64,000 bases of DNA from Loktanella sp. Alg231-35 (GCF_900143545.1 NZ_FREV01000007.1:1-64000); one strand, 5' to 3'. Numbered from the stretch's first letter, positions 17,876-26,783 are shown. The notes: generated from the sequence alone by a model not told the origin. Program-made: numbers and translations.

Positions 17876-18610
17876 ATGTTTCCAATACGTGATCACAACC
17901 CGTCCGAGCGCACGCCTTATGTGACGCTGTCCCTCATTGCCATCAACGTCGTGGTGTTTCTGGCTGGGCTTGCCTTGCTGCAAAATGACCGGGCGTTGGG
18001 GCTGTTCTACTACGATTATGCCCTGCTACCGATCCGGCTGTCGCAGGGCGAGAACTATGCCGCATTGATTACGTCAACCTTCCTGCACGGCGGGTTTATG
18101 CATCTGGCGGGCAATATGCTGTTTTTGTGGATCTTCGGGGATAATCTGGAAGAGGACATGGGGCATATCCCCTTCCTCATCTTCTATCTGGTTTGCGGGA
18201 TCGGTGCGGGGCTGGCGCAGTTTGCAACCGATCCGATGTCTGCGGTGCCCACCGTGGGTGCCTCGGGCGCGATTGCCGGGGTGATGGGCGGGTATCTGTT
18301 GCTTTATCCAAAAGCGCGAGTCGATATCTTTATCTTTTTCGTCGTCTTCTTCCGCATCTTCCCCATTCCGGCGTGGGTCATGCTGGGATTGTGGTTTGCG
18401 CTGCAGCTTTTCAATGGGTTTAGCATCGACACTACAGGTGGCGGTGTCGCCTATTGGGCGCATGCGGGTGGTTTTGTGATCGGGTTTGTCCTGACGCTGC
18501 CGCTTTGGCGCAAACTTGGTGGCGGGCTCTATTGGCGGCAAACGCACGGGCATCCGCCCCATCCAGAGGCGACCTATGGGCGCAGCAGCGTCCCCATCGT
18601 GCGGCGTTAG
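17876..18610 (+). CDS. Rhomboid-family intramembrane serine protease
   Basis: The protein (about 244 residues) has six predicted membrane segments, the rhomboid HGGFMHLAGNMLFLWIFG block, the catalytic serine in GASGAIAGVMGGY and the histidine in HAGGFVIGF. It would cleave single-pass membrane proteins within the inner membrane; targets are unknown. The ATG at 17876 begins MFPIRDHNPSERTPYVT, which is typical for this family in alphaproteobacteria. An ATG at 17858 would add six residues. Its stop overlaps the convergent inositol monophosphatase gene by four bases. Confidence 0.88.
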   Translation: MFPIRDHNPSERTPYVTLSLIAINVVVFLAGLALLQNDRALGLFYYDYALLPIRLSQGENYAALITSTFLHGGFMHLAGNMLFLWIFGDNLEEDMGHIPFLIFYLVCGIGAGLAQFATDPMSAVPTVGASGAIAGVMGGYLLLYPKARVDIFIFFVVFFRIFPIPAWVMLGLWFALQLFNGFSIDTTGGGVAYWAHAGGFVIGFVLTLPLWRKLGGGLYWRQTHGHPPHPEATYGRSSVPIVRR

Positions 18611-19395
18611 GTGTTACGAATAACCTTGGCGAAGGTTTCAAAGATCGGCTCATTGGCACAGATCAGCGCGCCGCTCTCTAGGATATCATCCTCAGGCGTG
18701 AGCGGCTCGATGATACCGCCCGCCTCGCGTACGATGACAACTCCGGCGGCGATGTCCCAGGCGTTCAGGCTACGTTCCCAAAACCCGTCATAGCGGCCAG
18801 CGGCGACATAGGCCAAATCAAGTGCCGCCGCACCAAAGCGGCGGACACCGGCACAGGATGGCATGATGCGCGCCAGATCTTGCAGCGATTCCGGCAGATC
18901 AATACGGCCACCAAACGGCAGGCCGGTTGCAAAGATGCTCTCAATCATCCGGTGGCGGCCAGAGACGCGCAGGCGGCTTTCATTCATCCATGCGCCGCCG
19001 CCCTTTTCGGCATAAAACATCTCGTCTTTGACGGGGTCATAGATGACACCGGCCACGATCTGCCCCTTGTGCTCCAACGCGATTGAGACCGCCCAATGCG
19101 GCAGGCCGTGCAGAAAGTTCGTCGTCCCGTCCAGCGGATCAACAATCCAGCGGCGCGTGGGATCTTCGCCATCAACCTCTGTGCCTTCTTCGCCAAGGAA
19201 ACCATAAGAGGGGCGCGCGTGCATCAGCTCTTCTTTGATCAGCGCCTCCGCAGCCTTATCCGCACGGCTGACAAAATCGCCGGGGCCCTTGGTGCTGACC
19301 TGCAGGTTCTCGACCTCGCCAAAATCTTTCAGCAAACCACGCCCTGCCTTACGGGCGGTTTTCATCATTACGTTCAGGTTTGCACTGCCAGCCAT
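18607..19395 (-). CDS. suhB: Inositol-1-monophosphatase family protein
   Basis: The 262-residue protein has the metal-binding motifs FLGEEGTE, IVDPLDGTTNFLHG and the C-terminal WDIAAGVVIVREAGG of the IMPase family. Such enzymes hydrolyse inositol phosphates, and SuhB also acts with rRNA antitermination complexes. The ATG at 19395 starts MAGSANLNVMMKTARKAGR, which fits the family. An upstream in-frame ATG at 19422 would add nine unconserved residues. Confidence 0.88.
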   Translation of the reverse strand: MAGSANLNVMMKTARKAGRGLLKDFGEVENLQVSTKGPGDFVSRADKAAEALIKEELMHARPSYGFLGEEGTEVDGEDPTRRWIVDPLDGTTNFLHGLPHWAVSIALEHKGQIVAGVIYDPVKDEMFYAEKGGGAWMNESRLRVSGRHRMIESIFATGLPFGGRIDLPESLQDLARIMPSCAGVRRFGAAALDLAYVAAGRYDGFWERSLNAWDIAAGVVIVREAGGIIEPLTPEDDILESGALICANEPIFETFAKVIRNT

Positions 19396-19462
19396 TGCGA
19401 GGTGTCCTTGGTTCGGGATCAAGCGCGGCGTATAGGCCGCAAAGCCTAGGGAGGCAAGGGCC

Positions 19463-20368
19463 TCAGGCGCGCTGCAGTTTGACCGCCTCTTGCCGTGCCA
19501 ATCGGATCAGATGCGCCATATAGGGGCGGCTGGTGTCATCTTCACGCGTGGCCGCATAAAGCCTGCGCGTGATACCCGATTTCGTCAGTGGCCGCGTCAC
19601 ATAATCAGAGTTGTAACGCACCTGACGCACCACCCAGTCCGGCAGCACCGCAACGCCCCTGTTTGAAGCGACAAGCAGCAAGATCACTGCCGTCAGCTCC
19701 ACCTGCCGCACCTCTGCCGGTTCGACCTTTGCAGGGGTGAGAAGTTGGGAAAACACATCAAGGCGCGCCCGATCCACCGGATAGGTGATCAGCGTCTGAC
19801 CGCGAAAATCATCTGCTTCGATTACCTCCTTCTGGGCTAGCGGGTGCGCGGCAGAGGCAACAAAGACGGCGTCATAGTCAAAAAGCGGGGTGAAATCAGT
19901 CTCGGGCAGATCCTCTGGATCGGAGGATACAACCAGATCCACCTCTTCCTTGCGCAGAGCAGGCAGCGCATCAAAGGCAAGGCCGGGGCGAATATCCACA
20001 TCAACGTCCGGCCATGCTTTGCGAAACTGCTCCAACACCGGGAACAGCCATTCAAAACAGGCGTGACATTCAATCGCGATATGCAGACGGCCGGACTTTC
20101 CTGCAATCAGGCCGGAAAACTCCATCTCCAACGCGGCGACTTGCGGTAGGATCGTCTCAGCTGCGGCCAGCATGCGCATGCCCGCCGCAGAGAGTTTCAG
20201 CGGCTTGGAGCGACGCACGAATAGCTCAACTCCGGCCTGATCCTCGATCCCCTTAATCTGATGCGACAGCGCCGATTGGGTGATGTTGAGCTGATCCGCC
20301 GCCCGCGCCAGCCCGCCCGTATCATGGATCGCCTTGATGGTGCGCAAGTGCCGGAATTCGATATGCAT
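19463..20368 (-). CDS. metR: LysR-family regulator, probable MetR
   Basis: The protein has about 301 residues. It has an N-terminal LysR helix-turn-helix (FRHLRTIKAIHDTGGLARAADQLNITQSALSHQIKGIE) and a substrate-binding co-inducer domain with the MetR-like stretch IAIECHACFEWLFPVLEQFR. MetR responds to homocysteine and controls methionine-synthesis genes. The ATG at 20368 places the helix-turn-helix at the usual distance; an in-frame ATG at 20446 would run through the operator region. It is divergent from metF, which supports the assignment. Confidence 0.85.
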   Translation of the reverse strand: MHIEFRHLRTIKAIHDTGGLARAADQLNITQSALSHQIKGIEDQAGVELFVRRSKPLKLSAAGMRMLAAAETILPQVAALEMEFSGLIAGKSGRLHIAIECHACFEWLFPVLEQFRKAWPDVDVDIRPGLAFDALPALRKEEVDLVVSSDPEDLPETDFTPLFDYDAVFVASAAHPLAQKEVIEADDFRGQTLITYPVDRARLDVFSQLLTPAKVEPAEVRQVELTAVILLLVASNRGVAVLPDWVVRQVRYNSDYVTRPLTKSGITRRLYAATREDDTSRPYMAHLIRLARQEAVKLQRA

Positions 20369-20371
20369 ATG

Positions 20372-20415
20372 TGAGCAATCCTCATTACTTTGGTGAAGTA
20401 TATGAATTTGCCTCA
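20372..20415. promoter_or_regulatory. Two MetR-like dyads in the metR-metF intergenic region
   Basis: Two TGA-N7-TCA dyads occur at 20372-20384 (TGAGCAATCCTCA) and 20403-20415 (TGAATTTGCCTCA), spaced 31 bp start to start, about three helical turns. They resemble the MetR consensus TGAA-N5-TTCA. The first ends four bases before the metR start codon, and the second is 46 bases before the metF start. This layout suits autoregulation of metR and control of metF. Confidence 0.55.
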
Positions 20416-20460
20416 ACTCCATAGAGGTGGGACAAGAGCAAATCAAGCAAGAGGTTTGTC

Positions 20461-21327
20461 ATGTCCGCGCCATCCGTATCTTTCGAATTCTTCCCGCCCA
20501 AATCACTGGAGGCGTCATTCCGGCTGTGGGATTGCGTCAACACACTGGCCCCGCTTGATCCGTCCTTTGTGTCGGTCACCTATGGTGCGGGCGGCACGAC
20601 GCGCAAACTGACCCATGAAGCAGTGACAACAATCCACAAGACCAGCGGCCTGCATGTAGCGGCGCATCTGACCTGTGTTGATGCGACCAAGGACGAAACG
20701 CTCGCGATTGCAGAAAGCTATGCCACGGCAGGCGTGCGCGACATTGTTGCATTGCGCGGCGATGCCCCCAAGGACGCCAGCAGCTTCGCACCGCACCCCG
20801 ACGGGTTTGCAAGCTCGGTTGATTTGATCACCGCCCTATCGGACACTGGCACCTTCAACATCCGCGTCGGTGCTTATCCAGAGAAACATCCCGAAGCACC
20901 CGACCAAGCCGCCGACATCGCGTTCCTGAAACGGAAGTTTGATGCCGGTGCTACCTCTGCAATCACGCAGTTCTTCTTTGACGCTGACACGTTTTTCCGC
21001 TTCCGGGACGCCTGCGTTAAAGCTGGTATTGATGCGCCGATCATCCCCGGTATCCTGCCCGTTGAGAACTGGGCGGGGACGCAACGCTTTGCTGCGCAAT
21101 GCGGAACGCAAGTCCCGCAAATCATCCGTGATGCCTTTGACAATGCAACCCGCGATGGCACGACCGACCTGTTGGCAACAGCCGTCGCAACAGAGCTTTG
21201 CGATGATCTGCGCCAAGGCGGCGTTGAGCACTTGCATTTCTATACTCTCAACCGACCAGAGCTGACACGCGATGTCTGTCACGCGCTTGGCATCACCCCC
21301 AAAGCGCAGTTGCAAAACGTGGCATAA
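20461..21327 (+). CDS. metF: 5,10-methylenetetrahydrofolate reductase
   Basis: The 288-residue TIM-barrel flavoprotein reduces methylene-THF to methyl-THF, the methyl donor for methionine synthase. Family blocks are SFEFFPPKS at the N-terminus, SVTYGAGGTTR, LRGDAPKD, GAYPEKHPEAP and the QFFFDADTFFRF stretch. GAGG lies about 7 bases before the ATG. It is divergent from metR, with MetR-like dyads between them. In a demethylating organism it also links one-carbon oxidation to methionine synthesis. Confidence 0.93.
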   Translation: MSAPSVSFEFFPPKSLEASFRLWDCVNTLAPLDPSFVSVTYGAGGTTRKLTHEAVTTIHKTSGLHVAAHLTCVDATKDETLAIAESYATAGVRDIVALRGDAPKDASSFAPHPDGFASSVDLITALSDTGTFNIRVGAYPEKHPEAPDQAADIAFLKRKFDAGATSAITQFFFDADTFFRFRDACVKAGIDAPIIPGILPVENWAGTQRFAAQCGTQVPQIIRDAFDNATRDGTTDLLATAVATELCDDLRQGGVEHLHFYTLNRPELTRDVCHALGITPKAQLQNVA

Positions 21328-21363
21328 CGGGCCAGCTTGCGGGCAAACAACGCTCGAGGCCCC

Positions 21364-21849
21364 ATGTTCGTCGCAACCTCTCCTGAAGAAATGCCTGATC
21401 TAGACACGACACTTTCAATGTCGGGGTTAGAGTTCATGCAGGCAATGCAGCGTGGCGAGCTAAGCCGCCCGCCGATTTCGACCTTGCTGAACTACACATT
21501 GGACACCGTTGAGGACGGTAAAGTTGTCTTTCGAGGGTCACCGGAATTCCAGCACACAAACCCCATGGGCGGCGTGCATGGTGGCTGGTACGGCACGTTG
21601 CTGGATAGCTGCATGTCTTGTGCGGTGATGACCAGAACACCCAAAGGTTCGGTCTACACCACACTGGAATACAAGGTGAACCTGACCGGCGCGATTCCGA
21701 TAGGCAGCGAGATATTGGCGATTGGCACCCTCGCCCATGCAGGCCGGAGCACCGGCGTTGCCCATGGCGAAATCCGGGATGCTGAAACGGGAAGGCTTTA
21801 TGCCACCGGATCAGCCACTTGTCTGATTATGAAGCTCCGGGGCGGCTGA
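21364..21849 (+). CDS. PaaI-family hotdog thioesterase
   Basis: The 161-residue protein has a single hotdog fold with the PaaI-type motif TNPMGGVHGGWYGTLLDSCMSCAV and the C-terminal strand RLYATGSATCLIM. It probably hydrolyses an acyl-CoA thioester. The ATG at 21364 is preceded by GAGG at suitable spacing; a TTG at 21337 is also in frame but is poorly supported. The gene follows metF by 36 bases and its end overlaps the convergent DUF2235 gene by 39 bases. Confidence 0.8.
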   Translation: MFVATSPEEMPDLDTTLSMSGLEFMQAMQRGELSRPPISTLLNYTLDTVEDGKVVFRGSPEFQHTNPMGGVHGGWYGTLLDSCMSCAVMTRTPKGSVYTTLEYKVNLTGAIPIGSEILAIGTLAHAGRSTGVAHGEIRDAETGRLYATGSATCLIMKLRGG

Positions 21850-22878
21850 CAACTCCGGCAGCTTGTCAGGGACGGTATCATGTAGACGCTCGGACCGGCA
21901 CCGCCCCATAATTCGCTTGCGGCGCGACAGGAATATCTTGGCCCAGCCCCGCCAACTGCCTACCGATGGGGCGCTGACATCTTGCGGGAAACGGGTTTGC
22001 CAGCCCTCTGGCAAAGGCACGCCGCAGGCGTTCAAACGCCCTAGTATCCAAACCAGTGGAATATTCGCCAACGGGCGCGCGGCAGGGTGTTGCCAGACCT
22101 GTCCGCCCACATCTCCGTGATTGCCGCGAAACCAGACCTGTTCCATATGCCCCTTCCAACCCACAGGGCAGGCCCACATCACGGGCGCATAGGCCTCGCG
22201 CCGCTCATCAAGGGCGACTGCGTGAAATCCATTGCGGATATGCGGCCCAAGGGCGTGATTGTGAAAATCATGCTGCGCTTGCGCCCAGCGCCACACGATT
22301 GGCATGCGCAGCCCCAAAGCCTTGACCGTGTCCCAAACCGCCACTGCCTCAACCTGCGTATCCGCATGACAATAGTGATCGCGAAAGGCCTGCACCGTAC
22401 CGCTGCGCGCGCCAGTGCGATAGTGGCGATAGGCCTGGCGCACCGCACGAACAGTTGCACAATCGGCCTTCACCAGCCCGATCATATCAATCACCCCCGC
22501 CAGTGACCGTACGGCATAGGCCCCGCGTGAATACCCCACCAGAACAATCTGATCACCGGGACGGTAGCGAGAGGCGACAACACCGTAGGCCCGCTCAATC
22601 TGGCGGTTGATCCCTTTGCCAGTGATCACGCCCCACGTGCTTGACCAATCGCGCCATTGGATCCCGGCCTCATAATAGACTGTCAGGTTCGATGTCCGGC
22701 TGACCTCGCTCAGCAATTTGAACGTCAGGCCTGCATTTGTTTCACACCCATCCGAAAGCGACGACATGGTACCATCAAGGATGACAACATGGGTCGCCGG
22801 GCCGCGTTTGCGTATCCCGCCTTCCGCGGTGCGCGCCTGCCTGCCAAAAAGGCCAAAGAACCAATCACGCAGCGGCAC
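21811..22878 (-). CDS. DUF2235 alpha/beta-hydrolase-like protein
   Basis: The protein has about 355 residues with the DUF2235 layout: an N-terminal strand HVVILDGTMSS, the nucleophile elbow VGYSRGAYAVRSLAG (GxSxG) and a later FRGNHGDVGGQ block carrying the Asp/His. DUF2235 domains occur in type VI secretion phospholipase effectors (Tle1) and in stand-alone proteins. No T6SS gene is nearby. A GTG at 22878 with AAGGA 6 bases upstream is the best start; upstream codons lie inside the xanthine-dehydrogenase gene. The gene overlaps that one by 14 bases, suggesting coupling. Confidence 0.75.
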   Translation of the reverse strand: MPLRDWFFGLFGRQARTAEGGIRKRGPATHVVILDGTMSSLSDGCETNAGLTFKLLSEVSRTSNLTVYYEAGIQWRDWSSTWGVITGKGINRQIERAYGVVASRYRPGDQIVLVGYSRGAYAVRSLAGVIDMIGLVKADCATVRAVRQAYRHYRTGARSGTVQAFRDHYCHADTQVEAVAVWDTVKALGLRMPIVWRWAQAQHDFHNHALGPHIRNGFHAVALDERREAYAPVMWACPVGWKGHMEQVWFRGNHGDVGGQVWQHPAARPLANIPLVWILGRLNACGVPLPEGWQTRFPQDVSAPSVGSWRGWAKIFLSRRKRIMGRCRSERLHDTVPDKLPELSAAPELHNQTSG

Positions 22879-25165
22879 TGTTTTCCTTCGCCTCTTGAAT
22901 TTTCTGCCAGACACGGTGCGGGGTGTAGGGCATTTGCACGTCGCGCACACCAACATCCCACAAAGCGTCGACGACGGCATTCGCCATCGCCGCCAGCGCA
23001 CCAACGGTGCCCGCCTCACCGCAACCTTTCATCCCCATGGGATTATATAGCGACGGCGTGCATTCTGTTGAAAAACTGATCATGGGAACATCATCGGCAC
23101 GTGGCATGCCGTAGTCCATAAAACTCGCCGTGAGCAGTTGACCGTCTTCATCAAACACAACCCTTTCTGTCAGGGCCTGCCCGATGCCTTGCGCGACACC
23201 GCCGTGCACCTGCCCTGCAACCAGCATTGGGTTAATAAGGTTACCAAAATCATCTACGACCGTATAGCGGTCCACCGTGACAACGCCCGTCTCAGCGTCC
23301 ACCTCAACTTCGGCCACATGCCCGCCATTGGGGAAACTGCGGTTTTCCAAAGTGATCCGGGCACTGTGATGCAGCAGGTCATCGCGGCCCGCGTCGCGCG
23401 CCATATCAGCGACTTCAAGCATCGTTGGCGTCAGGTTGGACCCTGCAATGCGGAACCTTTCATCATCAAAGCTGATCTCTTTGGCATCGACGCCCTCGGT
23501 TTCGGCCAGAAAGGCCGTGAAGGTCTCTAGCATAACGTCAATCGTTGCCAGCGTCGCGGTGTTCTGCACAGTGACAGAGCGTGACCCGCCTGTACCGCCG
23601 CCGACCGCGATCCGGTCGCTATCGCCCTGCACAACCGTGACCCGATCCGCCGGAATGCCCGTCTGATCCGCCAGAAACTGCGCATAGACCGTTTCATGCC
23701 CCTGCCCGTTCGATTGAGTACCGACATAGATCGTCGCCCCGGCTTGGGTGAACTCCACAGCAGTGGTCTCGGATGGATGCCCCAGAATGCTCTCGATGTA
23801 ATAGCATAGCCCCTGCCCGCGCAGTTTGCCCTGTGCCGCTGACGCCGCCTTGCGCGCGGCGAACCCATCCTTGTCAGCGGCTTCGGCCACGCTGGACAAT
23901 ACCATCCCGAAATCGCCCACGTCATAGGTCACCCCCGTGACGGAGGTGTAAGGAAAGTTGCCGGGCGCGATAAAGTTTTTGCGCCGCAGGTCCCACGGAC
24001 TGATGCCAAGCTGGCGCGCAGCCTCATCCATAGTGCGTTCCAGAACAAACATGGCCTCAGGGCGGCCAGCGCCGCGGTAGGCATCGACCGGGGTCGTGTT
24101 GGTGTAGACGCCGCGCGTGCGCATATAGGCGGTCTGAACGTCATAGGTGCCCATCAGTACCTTTGAGAAAAGGTCGGTTTGGATGGCTTGTGCAAACTGT
24201 GAATTATACGCCCCCATGTTGGCCACGGTATCAAGCTGATAGGCGGTGATCCGATAATCCGCATCAAAGGCCAGTGTCGCGGTTGTCGTCAGGTCGCGAC
24301 CTGCGTTGTCGGTCAGCATGGCCTCTGTGCGTTCGGACATCCAGCGGACAGGACGGCCCAAGACACGGGCAGCGTGGGCCGCACAAACGGGTTCGGGATA
24401 GCGCATAGCCTTCATCCCGAACCCGCCACCCACATCGGGGTTGGTCACACGGATATCATCAGGATCAAGGTTGAAATGGTGCGCCAGATCACCCTTGGGC
24501 ACCCAGACGCCCTGCCCATTGACGGCCACATGCAAGCGGCCATCGACGACCTCGGCATAACAGCCACGCGGCTCCATCGCGTTGCAGATGATCCGGTTGT
24601 CATCCACATCCACCGTCACAACATGGGCGGCGTTGTCGATTTCAGCATTCGTTGCCACCTCGTCGCCCATGCCCCAATCGAATGCGAGGTTCTGTGGGGC
24701 CTCAGCGTGGATTGCATCGCCACCAATGGCCAGTTCGACATGCACAGGCAGGTCATCGACATCGAGGACGATCATCTCTGCTGCATCCTTAGCGATCAGC
24801 GCCGTGTCCGCGACGATCATCGCGACGGCTTCACCCACGTGACGCACCCGACCTTGCGCCAGAAGCGGACGCAAGGGTGACGCCCCCTTGCTGCCATCGC
24901 GGTTCTTGACGGTCGAACCTGCCAGCCCAAGCTGCACGCCTGCCGCAACCAGATCATCCGCCGTTACAATCAGATGCACCCCCGGCATGTCGCGGGCGTC
25001 TGCCAGATCAAGTTCGGCAATCTCGCCATGGGCCACCGTCGCCCGCAGGAAATAGGCATAAAGTGCGCCATCAGGCGCAATATCATCCACATAGCGCCCG
25101 TGCCCGGTGAGAAAGCGCACATCTTCAAAGCGTTTCACCGCCTGGCTTTTGCCAAATTTTTCCAT
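22865..25165 (-). CDS. Xanthine dehydrogenase/CO dehydrogenase-family molybdopterin-binding large subunit
   Basis: The 766-residue protein has the full large-subunit architecture: an N-terminal domain (KSQAVKRFEDVRFLTGHGRYVDDI), a first molybdopterin-binding part (NPDVGGGFGMKAMRYPEP) and the catalytic Glu in KGCGEAGTVGA near the C-terminus. The active-site loop is AYRGAGRPEA (from residue 362), not the AYRCSFR loop of true form I CO dehydrogenase. It is probably an aldehyde or N-heterocycle hydroxylase, or a form-II-like enzyme. The FAD and 2Fe-2S subunits that normally flank it are missing from the window. Confidence 0.88.
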   Translation of the reverse strand: MEKFGKSQAVKRFEDVRFLTGHGRYVDDIAPDGALYAYFLRATVAHGEIAELDLADARDMPGVHLIVTADDLVAAGVQLGLAGSTVKNRDGSKGASPLRPLLAQGRVRHVGEAVAMIVADTALIAKDAAEMIVLDVDDLPVHVELAIGGDAIHAEAPQNLAFDWGMGDEVATNAEIDNAAHVVTVDVDDNRIICNAMEPRGCYAEVVDGRLHVAVNGQGVWVPKGDLAHHFNLDPDDIRVTNPDVGGGFGMKAMRYPEPVCAAHAARVLGRPVRWMSERTEAMLTDNAGRDLTTTATLAFDADYRITAYQLDTVANMGAYNSQFAQAIQTDLFSKVLMGTYDVQTAYMRTRGVYTNTTPVDAYRGAGRPEAMFVLERTMDEAARQLGISPWDLRRKNFIAPGNFPYTSVTGVTYDVGDFGMVLSSVAEAADKDGFAARKAASAAQGKLRGQGLCYYIESILGHPSETTAVEFTQAGATIYVGTQSNGQGHETVYAQFLADQTGIPADRVTVVQGDSDRIAVGGGTGGSRSVTVQNTATLATIDVMLETFTAFLAETEGVDAKEISFDDERFRIAGSNLTPTMLEVADMARDAGRDDLLHHSARITLENRSFPNGGHVAEVEVDAETGVVTVDRYTVVDDFGNLINPMLVAGQVHGGVAQGIGQALTERVVFDEDGQLLTASFMDYGMPRADDVPMISFSTECTPSLYNPMGMKGCGEAGTVGALAAMANAVVDALWDVGVRDVQMPYTPHRVWQKIQEAKENSAAA

Positions 25166-25302
25166 TGCGTCCTCATGCCTGTTCTTGCGCAGACCCTAGC
25201 GGGGGATTGTACCTTGTCCAACCGCATTCCGCGCAGGTCGTTGCCAAGCGCGATATGTCGCATTTTTTCCGCAAATCTAAAGGCATCAATGCGGAGGGCG
25301 TC

Positions 25303-26181
25303 ATGCAAACATCCCTTAAGCTAACAGACCATAAATTGCCCCAAGCTCTGACGCAGCAATACTGGGACGATGGGTATCTTTTTCCGTTACCATCGTTGCC
25401 TGCACGCGACGCTTTGGCCTATCGGGCAGAGATCGAAACGATCGAGCGCGACTGGCTGGACAACGGCCTGCCACTCCCCCTGAACACCTACAAACGGATC
25501 AACGCGCATGTGGTCATGCCGATGGTCGCCACGATCGCCACGCACCCCGGGGTGCTGGACGTGATTGAGGGCATTCTCGGGCCTGATATTATGGTTTTCT
25601 CAGGCGAGTTCTTTATCAAAGAGCCGCAGACCGACCACATCGTTTCGATGCATCAGGACCTGACGTATTGGGGCTTGGGTGCGATTGACGGGCTGGTGAC
25701 GGCGTGGATTCCACTTTCGCCAGCAACGCCAGCCTCTGGTTGTATGGATTTTGTCCGGGGCAGCCACAAGAATGCGATCTTGCCACATGAGGATACGTTT
25801 GGTGAAAACAACCTGCTTAGCCGGGGCCAAGAAGTGAAGGTTGATGTGACCGACGATCAGAAAACAGCCATCGAAATTCACCCCGGCCAGATGAGCCTAC
25901 ATCACGGGCTAACCATTCATGGATCGGGCCCCAACACCAGCAACGACCGACGGATTGCTTGCGTGATCCGCTACATACGCCCGGATATGCAGCAACAGGT
26001 CGGGGAAAAGGACTATGCCATGCTGGCCCGCGGAGAAGACCGTCATGGCAACTTCATCCATGTCCCTGCGCCGATCGAAAACTTCTCTCCCGCCGCATTG
26101 GCGCTTTACGATGAGATGCGCGAGGCGCAGTCTAAGGTGATGATGAAAGGCGCTGGCGCCAAGACGGAGATGTATGTGTGA
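25303..26181 (+). CDS. Phytanoyl-CoA dioxygenase (PhyH)-family Fe(II)/2-oxoglutarate dioxygenase, PhnY/TmpA-like by context
   Basis: The 292-residue protein has the iron-binding facial triad H117-x-D119 in SMHQDLTYWG and H206 in IHGSGPN. It also has the family's SPATPASGCMDFVRGSHK strand, and an Arg of the type that binds 2-oxoglutarate follows. GGAGG lies about 6 bases before the ATG at 25303, and the longer upstream reading is not conserved in character. Its stop overlaps the next gene's ATG by one base (TGATG). PhyH enzymes paired with an HD oxygenase are known as PhnY/PhnZ and TmpA/TmpB, where the dioxygenase hydroxylates the carbon next to phosphorus. The substrate here is unproven. Confidence 0.82.
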   Translation: MQTSLKLTDHKLPQALTQQYWDDGYLFPLPSLPARDALAYRAEIETIERDWLDNGLPLPLNTYKRINAHVVMPMVATIATHPGVLDVIEGILGPDIMVFSGEFFIKEPQTDHIVSMHQDLTYWGLGAIDGLVTAWIPLSPATPASGCMDFVRGSHKNAILPHEDTFGENNLLSRGQEVKVDVTDDQKTAIEIHPGQMSLHHGLTIHGSGPNTSNDRRIACVIRYIRPDMQQQVGEKDYAMLARGEDRHGNFIHVPAPIENFSPAALALYDEMREAQSKVMMKGAGAKTEMYV

Positions 26182-26783
26182 TGGAACGTGTCAAATTCAC
26201 CGCAATGAAAGATGGCGACAAGGAAGACTACGACTTCCTGACCGAACATGAGGTGGAATACACCAAAGGCACCGCTGCACGTCTGTTGGACGCAATGGTC
26301 AGCCTTGATGAAGGGTTGTCTGGCTATCAGATCACCCGCCTAGGTCATTCCCTACAATCCGCCACACGGGCAGAGCGCGATGGGGCGGACACCGATTGGG
26401 TCGTTGCAGCGCTGCTGCACGATATCGGGGATATCTATGCGCCTTACAATCACGATGAATATGCGGCGACCATCCTGCGCCCCTTTGTGCGTGAACAGGT
26501 GACATGGGTTGTCGAAAAGCACGGTGACTTCCAACTGGTCTATTATGGCGCACATGTGGGTGCTGACCCCGACAAGCGCGACGCCTACAAAGGGCACCCC
26601 TATTTCGACGATTGCGCGACCTTCTGCGAACGCTGGGATCAAAGCTCTTTTGACCCTGACTATGACACGCTTGCACTGTCGCATTTTGCCGGGCGCGTGG
26701 AAGAGGTTTTTGCCCGCGCACCTTACGATCCAGATGTAATCCGGGCTGGAGAGCGCGTTGCGTTACACAGAGTGGATAAATAA
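26181..26783 (+). CDS. HD-domain oxygenase-like protein (PhnZ/TmpB-type)
   Basis: The 200-residue protein has an HD domain whose ligands can be placed against PhnZ: H56 in LGHSLQSA, H80-D81 in ALLHDIGD, H91, H114 and D153 in RWDQ. The spacings of 24 (H56-H80) and 23 (H91-H114) are close to those I recall for the mixed-valent diiron oxygenase PhnZ. Such enzymes cleave the C-P bond of alpha-hydroxyphosphonates, or C-C bonds in the related MIOX. The PhnZ lid residues Tyr24 and Glu27 would align with L46 and Y49, so substrate recognition probably differs. A hydrolase role cannot be excluded. It is translationally coupled to the PhyH gene. Confidence 0.75.
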   Translation: MERVKFTAMKDGDKEDYDFLTEHEVEYTKGTAARLLDAMVSLDEGLSGYQITRLGHSLQSATRAERDGADTDWVVAALLHDIGDIYAPYNHDEYAATILRPFVREQVTWVVEKHGDFQLVYYGAHVGADPDKRDAYKGHPYFDDCATFCERWDQSSFDPDYDTLALSHFAGRVEEVFARAPYDPDVIRAGERVALHRVDK

